Below, one piece after another: positions 1 to 5,456 of a DNA stretch of 21,035 bases. Both the position numbers and the translations under genes were made by a program. The notes beneath the pieces are model-generated. The model was not told the DNA's origin. It was given only the letters and a program-made list of their open reading frames with translations, and did not search any database. Each line of letters begins with the position of its first letter. Position 1 is the first letter of the stretch. Source of the stretch: an uncultured Clostridia bacterium (GTDB lineage Bacteria > Bacillota > Clostridia > Christensenellales > Aristaeellaceae); the NCBI GenBank assembly GCA_937874275.1, contig CALNAU010000143.1:1-21035 (forward strand), written 5' to 3'.

Positions 1-30
1 CTTGGCTCGGCACCGAAGGCGCAAGTATTC

Positions 31-82
31 ACTGCTAACTGCTAACTGCTAACTGCTAACCGCTAACCGCTAACCGCTAACC
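31..82. repeat. Heptamer tandem repeat upstream of pfkA
   Basis: Seven perfect, in-phase 7-bp units occupy 31-79: four copies of ACTGCTA followed by three copies of ACCGCTA, then a partial unit (ACC). The switch from T to C at unit position 3 happens once, so the array is two homogeneous blocks. It lies 40 bp before the pfkA start and no ORF runs through it. Similar GCTAACT-type repeats occur in intergenic DNA of other bacteria, but no function is visible here. Slippage during replication would explain the block structure. Confidence 0.9.
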
Positions 83-122
83 CCTCCCTTTACTCCGTAT
101 TCTACATGGGAGGCAACTGTAT

Positions 123-1193
123 ATGAAAAAGCGCATCGGCATCCTGACCGCGGGCGGGGATTGCCCCGGCCTCAACGCGGCCATCCGCGGCGTCGTCCGC
201 GCCAGCTACCATCTGTTTGACGCGGAAATCATCGGCATCCGCGGCGGTTTCCGCGGCCTGATTGAGGGCGATTATCAGCCGATGGAGGAAAGCCAGTTTT
301 CCAACATCCTCACCCGCGGCGGCACCATTCTGGGCACCAGCCGCACGCCCTTCAGCCAGATGCGCAGCAACGGCGACGGCCCCGACAAGGTGGAGGAGAT
401 GAAGAAGAACTACCGGGCGATGCGGCTTGACTGCCTGGTGGTGCTGGGGGGCAACGGCACGCACAAGACGGCCAACCTGCTCAGCCAGGAGGGCCTCAAC
501 GTCATCGGCCTGCCCAAGACCATCGATAACGACATCTACGGCACGGACTTCACCTTCGGCTTTCACACGGCGGTGGATATCGCCACCGATGTGGTGGACC
601 GCATCCACACCACGGCGGCCAGCCATGGGCGCTGCATGGTGATTGAGCTGATGGGCAACAAGTCCGGCTGGCTCACGCTGTATGCCGGCGTGGCCGGCGG
701 CGCCGACATCATTTTGCTGCCGGAGTTTCCCTACGACATCGAAAAGGTGGCCGAGGTCGTGGAGACCCGCGCCAACCTGCGCAAGTCCTTCTCCATCATC
801 GCCGTGGCCGAGGGGGCCATGGACAAGGATGAGAAGGAAATGAAAAAGAAGGACCGCGAGGCGGCCCGTGTGGAGAGCCCGTACAACAGCATCTCCCACC
901 GCATCGCCACCCAGCTGGAGCAGATGGTGGGCGTAGAGTGCCGCACGGTGATTCCCGGCCACATTCAGCGCGGCGGCACCCCCTGCGCCTATGACCGCGT
1001 GCTGTCCACCGAGTTTGGTGTACACGCGGCCCACCTCATCCGCGACGGCATCTACGGCGTGACGGTGGCGGTGGACGGACGGGACATCATCCACAACAAG
1101 CTGTCCGACGTGGCCGGTGTCTCCAAGCCCGTGCTGCTGGACGGCCCCATGGTGCGCTCGGCCATAGGCATCAACGTGTCGTTTGGCATCTGA
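123..1193 (+). CDS. pfkA: 6-phosphofructokinase (group III / mixed-signature type)
   Basis: This cytoplasmic enzyme phosphorylates fructose 6-phosphate to fructose 1,6-bisphosphate, the committing step of glycolysis. The 356-residue protein shows the PFK landmarks in order: GGDCPGLNAAIR (11-22) at the nucleotide site, GTSR (71-74), GGNGT (109-113), PKTIDND (131-137, catalytic Asp135), MGNKSGW (177-183) and GHIQRGGTP (279-287). The residue matching E. coli Gly104 is Gly112, which favours ATP as donor. The residue matching Gly124 is Lys132, typical of PPi-dependent and group III enzymes. The E. coli Asp103 position is Asn111. Family knowledge makes an ATP-dependent group III enzyme most likely, but PPi use cannot be excluded. 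The start is an ATG ten bases after GGGAGG (108-113). The gene appears monocistronic: the next gene converges on it from the other strand. Confidence 0.95.
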   Translation: MKKRIGILTAGGDCPGLNAAIRGVVRASYHLFDAEIIGIRGGFRGLIEGDYQPMEESQFSNILTRGGTILGTSRTPFSQMRSNGDGPDKVEEMKKNYRAMRLDCLVVLGGNGTHKTANLLSQEGLNVIGLPKTIDNDIYGTDFTFGFHTAVDIATDVVDRIHTTAASHGRCMVIELMGNKSGWLTLYAGVAGGADIILLPEFPYDIEKVAEVVETRANLRKSFSIIAVAEGAMDKDEKEMKKKDREAARVESPYNSISHRIATQLEQMVGVECRTVIPGHIQRGGTPCAYDRVLSTEFGVHAAHLIRDGIYGVTVAVDGRDIIHNKLSDVAGVSKPVLLDGPMVRSAIGINVSFGI

Positions 1194-1323
1194 TACCAAA
1201 CGCAGCCGCAAACGCTTCGATAAACTCGTCCTTTTCCGCCCCGCCGCGCATGTCGCTGGGGCGGATTTCCATCAGAGGGCTCCGCCCTCCGAACCCTCGC
1301 TGAATATACTTCTTAAAAAGTCT

Positions 1324-1354
1324 GAGGCTGCCGCGGGTTTTCCGCGGCAGCCTC
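1324..1354 (-). terminator. Hairpin terminator of the secreted-protein gene
   Basis: A perfect 13-bp stem (GAGGCTGCCGCGG, 1324-1336, with its complement at 1342-1354) closes a 5-base loop. Read on the minus strand it is followed by AGACTTTTTAAG, a usable U-tract, so it ends the gene at 1380-2162. On the plus strand no T-run follows, so it is a poorer terminator for pfkA. A second small hairpin, GAGGGC/GCCCTC with a 3-base loop (1275-1289), lies between it and pfkA. The rest of 1194-1379 holds nothing else convincing. Confidence 0.85.
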
Positions 1355-1379
1355 TATCATGGAATCAGCTTGTTAAAGA

Positions 1380-2162
1380 TTATAGCTCCGGCATCACCAG
1401 CACAACGCTCTCCACCGTGGCGGGCTCGCTCTGCTCGGCCATCAGCTTGGCCACCAGGCCGCCGTTGACGCGGTTTTGCATCTCAATCTTGCTGCCGGGC
1501 AGGATGCCGATGTCATTGGCCATGGTGGTGGCGACGGTCAGCAGCTTGCCGTCCTTGTTGCGCAGTACGCTGAAGGCCTGCGCGTTGTAGGCGGTGGCGT
1601 CGGTGTTGTTTTCAATCGTCAGGGTGACGTTCGCGCTGTAGTTCTTTTCCTCGCCAAAGTAGTTGGGCACTTCCTCCTGGGCGTAGGTGGAGGTGACAGG
1701 CAGGGTGGCGGGGGCGGGGGTGGTATCATCGGGCTGGGTGACGCCGTTCACCGTGAACTTGTGGGAGGCGACGCGGGCCGCGTCCTCCTCGCTGACCTGC
1801 AGGTACTCCTGCTGCACATAGGCGGTGCCGCCAGGGGCGATGATATAGGGGGTGCTGCCGTAGATGGTCACGGAGGTAATCACGTTACCATCCTTGTCCA
1901 GCAGGTCAACCGTACCCGACTGAACGGCCGCGGGCACCGTGCCCGGATTTTCAATGATGGCCGCGAACACGCCGCTGGGCCCGATTACATCCTTGTACAG
2001 GTGAAGGGCTTCTTCCTTCACAACCAGCTCAATGGGCTCGCCGTTGTTGCCGCCGGCGCCGCCCTGCAGCAGTTCCATCAGCTCGGTGGGCACCTGAACG
2101 GCCATGGCGCTGGTGGTCAGCAGCATGGCTGCCAGCAAAAACAATAGAAACTTCATTTTCAT
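1380..2162 (-). CDS. Secreted protein with two FxLYD-like beta-sandwich domains, function unknown
   Basis: I do not recognise a specific family. The 260-residue protein begins with a signal peptide: a short KMK basic end, a hydrophobic core (FLLFLLAAMLL) and a TSAMA cleavage site near residue 21. There is no lipobox cysteine, so it should be exported as a soluble protein. Two segments (about 60-140 and 170-258) have the beta-strand pattern of FxLYD-type domains, with phrases such as AAIIENPGTVPAAVQSGTVD and LTIENNTDATAYNAQAFSVL followed by LLDKDGN or LRNKDGK turns. A Thr/Pro linker (146-158) joins them. The longer upstream frame, to 2294, is unlikely because AGGAGG lies ten bases before the ATG at 2162 and the signal peptide starts there. 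A second ATG at 2156 is also possible. The gene is divergent from the ABC importer and ends at a hairpin terminator. Confidence 0.75.
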   Translation of the reverse strand: MKMKFLLFLLAAMLLTTSAMAVQVPTELMELLQGGAGGNNGEPIELVVKEEALHLYKDVIGPSGVFAAIIENPGTVPAAVQSGTVDLLDKDGNVITSVTIYGSTPYIIAPGGTAYVQQEYLQVSEEDAARVASHKFTVNGVTQPDDTTPAPATLPVTSTYAQEEVPNYFGEEKNYSANVTLTIENNTDATAYNAQAFSVLRNKDGKLLTVATTMANDIGILPGSKIEMQNRVNGGLVAKLMAEQSEPATVESVVLVMPEL

Positions 2163-2241
2163 GGTGACAATTCCTCCTCGTCGTTCGTGCAATCCCTTGT
2201 CCGCGGCGGGGGCGGTAGCCTGCCGCCGTCGGAACGTGAGG

Positions 2242-2270
2242 ATTATACCACGCTTTGGGCAAAAGGAAAC
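2242..2270 (-). promoter_or_regulatory. Promoter for the secreted-protein gene
   Basis: On the minus strand a perfect TATAAT (complement of 2242-2247) is preceded by TGG, an extended -10. A weak -35 (GTTTCC, complement of 2265-2270) lies 17 bases upstream. The start codon is about 80 bases downstream. The -10 is strong; the -35 is poor. Confidence 0.6.
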
Positions 2271-2366
2271 GCCCCGCGCGTAAAAACACAGCATCTGGAC
2301 AACGGCTTTCCGGACAGCTGGTTTGCATAATTTGACGGGTTGCAGACCGTTTCATGCAGTTACAAG

Positions 2367-2394
2367 TTGACAAGGACGGCAAACTATGTAAAAA
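2367..2394 (+). promoter_or_regulatory. Promoter for the DUF3798 binding-protein gene and ABC operon
   Basis: A consensus TTGACA (2367-2372) is followed after 16 bases by TAAAAA (2389-2394), with TG just before it. The start codon at 2464 is about 65 bases further on. In the divergent region 2163-2463 this and the opposing promoter at 2242-2270 are the only signals I can support. No riboswitch-like fold was recognised. Confidence 0.55.
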
Positions 2395-2463
2395 TAGCGT
2401 CAACAAGCCGCATTGACCGACGCACAATGATTGCGGCGAGAAATTAAAAGGGGGAGACCAAGC

Positions 2464-3609
2464 ATGAAGAGAGCGCTCGTGATGCTGCTCGCACTGATCC
2501 TGACCCTGTCCCTGGCCCTGCCCGTCCTGGCAGAGGCGCCCAAGTACAAAATCGCCATCATGACCGGCACCGTGTCCCAGGGCGAGGAAGAATACCGCGC
2601 CGCTGAGATGCTCAAGGCAAAGTATCCGGACATCGTCATCACTGACACCTATCCGGATCGTTTCGCCGCCGAGGTCGAGACCACCGTGGGCAAGCTGCTC
2701 GCCTTTGCGTCCGATCCCGAGGTGAAGGCCATCATTATGGTGCAGGCTGTGCAGGGCGCGGCTGCTGCCTTTACCCAGATCAAGACCGATCTGAAGCGCG
2801 ATGACATCCTGCTGATCGCCGGCGTGCCCGCCGAAGACCCGCAGACCATCACCTCCGCGGCTGACTTTGTCATGGGTGTTGACGAAATCAACGGCGGCGT
2901 CCAGATTGCCCAGACCGCCAAGGACTGGGGCGCGGACGTGCTGATTCACTACTCCTTCGCGCGCCACATGGGCTATGAGACCATCGTTGCCCGCCACAAC
3001 ATCCTCAAGGAAGAAACTGCCCGCCTGGGCATCGAGCTGGTTGACCGCGACGCGCCCGACCCCACCGGTGACGCAGGCATGTCCGGCGCCCAGAACTTCA
3101 TCCTGGAAGACGTTCCGAAGGTTATGAAGGAATACGAAGGCAAAAAGGTCGCCTTCTTCTGCACCAACTGCGGCATGCAGGAAGCCCTGCAGGCGGCGGT
3201 GCTCAAGGAAGCGAATGCCTACTATCCCCTGCCCTGCTGCCCCAGCCCCTTCCATGGCTTCCCGGCCTCCCTGGGCGTTGCGGTGGACGAGGCTGACTGG
3301 GGTGACATCGATGCCTACATCAAGAAGGCCGCTGCCATCCTCAAGGAGCACGATGCTGAGCAGCGTTTCTCCACGTGGCCGGTACCCGTCAACTATTCCA
3401 TGATCACCGGTGCGTTTGAGTACGCCACCAACTGGATCAATGGCAAGTATACCGAAAAGGGCGCCTTCGCCGATGTGAAGGCTGCGCTGGATACCGCCAC
3501 AGGCTATGATGTTCAGCTGACCAACTACGAGGACGGCGACGGCAAGGTCTATCCGACCTACCTCATGCTGTACTTCGATCGCGTCAACTTCGCCGAGTTT
3601 GTGGACTAA
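2464..3609 (+). CDS. DUF3798-family substrate-binding-like protein of the ABC importer
   Basis: The 381-residue exported protein matches what I recall of the DUF3798 family (uncharacterised, resembling type 1 periplasmic binding proteins). Typical stretches are KIAIMTGTVSQGEEEYRAAE (29-48), ASDPEVKAIIMVQAVQG (82-98), DAPDPTGDAGMSGAQNFILE (196-215), FFCTNCGMQEAL (231-242), CCPSPFHGFP (258-267) and RFSTWPVPVN (301-310). A signal peptide ends near VLAEA (21-25). No cysteine follows it, so this is not a lipoprotein, unusual for a binding protein of a monoderm. The start is an ATG seven bases after AGGGGGAG; an upstream in-frame ATG at 2431 would spoil the signal peptide and is rejected. The following ATPase and permease genes make substrate capture for that importer the likely role. 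The ligand is unknown. Confidence 0.85.
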   Translation: MKRALVMLLALILTLSLALPVLAEAPKYKIAIMTGTVSQGEEEYRAAEMLKAKYPDIVITDTYPDRFAAEVETTVGKLLAFASDPEVKAIIMVQAVQGAAAAFTQIKTDLKRDDILLIAGVPAEDPQTITSAADFVMGVDEINGGVQIAQTAKDWGADVLIHYSFARHMGYETIVARHNILKEETARLGIELVDRDAPDPTGDAGMSGAQNFILEDVPKVMKEYEGKKVAFFCTNCGMQEALQAAVLKEANAYYPLPCCPSPFHGFPASLGVAVDEADWGDIDAYIKKAAAILKEHDAEQRFSTWPVPVNYSMITGAFEYATNWINGKYTEKGAFADVKAALDTATGYDVQLTNYEDGDGKVYPTYLMLYFDRVNFAEFVD

Positions 3610-3620
3610 GTAAACCCATC

Positions 3621-3647
3621 CCGGCCCCGCGCTCAGCGCGGGGCCGG
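3621..3647 (+). terminator. Intra-operon hairpin after the binding-protein gene
   Basis: A 12-bp G+C-only stem (CCGGCCCCGCGC with its complement) closes a 3-base loop. It is followed by TCATTCTTATAT, a broken U-tract. It sits just after the stop of the binding-protein gene and well before the ATPase gene. Such hairpins often let the binding protein be made in excess over the membrane parts, either by partial termination or by protecting the 3' end of its message. Confidence 0.75.
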
Positions 3648-3683
3648 TCATTCTTATATACCGGCGCGGGGCGCCGATTCTTA

Positions 3684-3707
3684 CGCCAGATCGCTGGCGA
3701 TTTGTTT
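3684..3707 (+). terminator. Second, shorter hairpin with T-rich tail
   Basis: CGCCAG (3684-3689) pairs with CTGGCG (3694-3699) over a 4-base loop, followed by ATTTGTTT. It could reinforce the hairpin at 3621. Further on, CCGGCC (3780-3785) could pair with GGCCGG (3799-3804) over a 13-base loop. No clear promoter was found in 3610-3860, so the ATPase and permease genes may depend on read-through. Confidence 0.45.
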
Positions 3708-3860
3708 GAAATCAGCCCGACAGAGCCACCAGTACGCATATCCCCACCCTGCATCACGGCGCAAGGCGAGAGCCCTGTGCCGGCCATTCGGTCACCACGG
3801 CCGGGTGTCGCAGCCTGTGGGACAGCGGTATGCGCGCGGTAGGTTCGCGGGCGGACAGGG

Positions 3861-5456
3861 GTGATTCCAATCAGCGAATATGTGCTGGAAATGAACCACA
3901 TCAGCAAACAGTACGGGGACAACCAGGTGTTAAGCGACGTCAGCTTGAAGGTTCGCCCGGGCGAGATACACGCCCTGCTGGGGGAGAATGGGGCAGGCAA
4001 ATCCACTTTGATGAACATCCTGTTTGGCATGCCGGTCATCACCGAAACCGGCGGCTTTCAGGGTGAAGTGCTGATTGATGGGCAGGAGGTACACATCAAG
4101 TCTCCCCATCAGGCCATCGAGCATGGCATCGGCATGGTGCATCAGGAGTTCATGCTCATCCCGGGCTTCTCGGTCACGGAGAACATCAAGCTGAACCGCG
4201 AAATCTCCAAGCCCAATCTGGTCAGCCGCCTGTTGGGGCACGACCTGGAGGTGCTGGACAGCGCCACCATGGAGCAGGATGCCCGCCAGGCGCTGGACAA
4301 AATCGGCATCGCCATCTCCGAGGCAGAGAAAATCCGCAACCTGCCGGTAGGTTACATGCAGTTTGTGGAAATCGCGCGCGAGATTGACAAGTCCGGCATC
4401 AAGCTGCTGGTCTTTGACGAGCCTACCGCGGTGCTGACCGAGTCCGAGGCGGATATCCTCATCGGGGTCATGCAGGCGCTGGCGGATGAGGGCATCGGCA
4501 TCATCTTCATCACCCACCGCCTGGCCGAGGTGATGAAGGCCACCCAGGGCGTCACCGTGCTGCGTGACGGCAAGCTGGCCGCCCATCGGGAGACCAGTCA
4601 GACCACCCTGTCGGAGCTGGCCGCGCTGATGGTAGGCCGCGGCGGGGCGGATCAGATTGACGACAACTCCCGGGACTTCCCGGAGGACGCGCCCCGCGCG
4701 ATGGTCATCCGCGACCTGTATGTGGACATGCCGGGTGAGGCCGTGCGCGGGCTCAACCTGTCGGTGTTTGAGGGAGAAATCCTGGGCATCGGCGGCCTGG
4801 CCGGCCAGGGCAAGATTGGCATCCCCAACGGCATCATGGGCATCTACCCGGCCGAAGGCCATGTGGAGCTGTTTGGTGAACCCCTGCCGCTGAACGATTC
4901 GCGCGGCAGCCTCAAGCGCGGCCTGGCCATGGTATCCGAGGACAGGCGCGGCGTAGGCCTGCTGCTGGATCAAAGCATTGAGGATAACATCGTCTTCTCG
5001 GCCATGCAGGTCAATGGCGACTTTCTGGGCGCGGCCCCCTTCCGGTTGAAGAACGCGCGGGAGATTCGCCAGACCGCCGACCAGATGATGAAGGAACTGG
5101 ACGTGCGCGCCACCTCGCCCCTGCAGCCGGTGGGCACCCTGTCTGGCGGCAACCAGCAAAAGGTGTGCATCGCCCGTGCGCTGGCGCTCAAGCCCCGGTT
5201 CCTCTTTGTGTCGGAGCCAACGCGCGGCATTGACATCGGCGCGAAAAAACTGGTCATCGATACACTGCTCAAGCTCAACCGCGAGCTGAACCTCACCATC
5301 GTCATGGTGTCGTCGGAGCTGCTGGAGCTCAAGAGCATCTGCGACCGCATTGCCATCGTCACTGAGGGCAAGGTCTCCGCCATCCTCAAGCCGTCTGACA
5401 GCAATGAGAACTTCGGCCTGGCCATGAGCGGCATCGCCGTTGAGGGAGGGAACTGA
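3861..5456 (+). CDS. ABC importer ATPase with two nucleotide-binding domains (RbsA/NupO-like)
   Basis: This cytoplasmic subunit powers the importer. Its 531 residues hold two fused ABC domains. Domain 1 has Walker A GENGAGKST (41-49), Q-loop Gln95, Walker B LLVFDEPTA (182-190) and His219, but a degenerate signature (LPVGY, 161-165). Domain 2 has a degenerate Walker A (GLAGQGKIG, 312-320), a consensus signature LSGGNQQK (427-434) and FVSEPTRGID (449-458), where Ser replaces the usual Walker B Asp. One composite site therefore looks competent and the other impaired, as is common in carbohydrate and nucleoside importers. The only upstream standard start is the GTG at 3861, but GGGGTGAT overlaps it; an ATC start at 3870 or ATG at 3891 are alternatives. 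The stop overlaps the next ATG by one base (TGATG), indicating translational coupling. Confidence 0.9.
   Translation: MIPISEYVLEMNHISKQYGDNQVLSDVSLKVRPGEIHALLGENGAGKSTLMNILFGMPVITETGGFQGEVLIDGQEVHIKSPHQAIEHGIGMVHQEFMLIPGFSVTENIKLNREISKPNLVSRLLGHDLEVLDSATMEQDARQALDKIGIAISEAEKIRNLPVGYMQFVEIAREIDKSGIKLLVFDEPTAVLTESEADILIGVMQALADEGIGIIFITHRLAEVMKATQGVTVLRDGKLAAHRETSQTTLSELAALMVGRGGADQIDDNSRDFPEDAPRAMVIRDLYVDMPGEAVRGLNLSVFEGEILGIGGLAGQGKIGIPNGIMGIYPAEGHVELFGEPLPLNDSRGSLKRGLAMVSEDRRGVGLLLDQSIEDNIVFSAMQVNGDFLGAAPFRLKNAREIRQTADQMMKELDVRATSPLQPVGTLSGGNQQKVCIARALALKPRFLFVSEPTRGIDIGAKKLVIDTLLKLNRELNLTIVMVSSELLELKSICDRIAIVTEGKVSAILKPSDSNENFGLAMSGIAVEGGN

Noticed and set aside
31..82. A CRISPR array.
   Set aside because: The units are 7 bp with no spacers, so this is a simple tandem repeat.
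1171..1272. A 33-residue minus-strand frame overlapping the pfkA end, starting MEIRPSDMRGG, with GGAG seven bases before its ATG.
   Set aside because: It is very short, has no recognised similarity and its apparent ribosome-binding site is part of a small hairpin. It lies downstream of a terminator on that strand, so chance is the simplest explanation.
2029..3651. A 540-residue minus-strand frame across the binding-protein gene.
   Set aside because: It is the antisense shadow of a clearly coding DUF3798 gene in G+C-rich DNA, with low-complexity His/Gly/Val-rich content and no ribosome-binding site.
3610..3860. A riboswitch in the gap before the ATPase gene.
   Set aside because: Hairpins are present, but no conserved core of a riboswitch class I know could be recognised.
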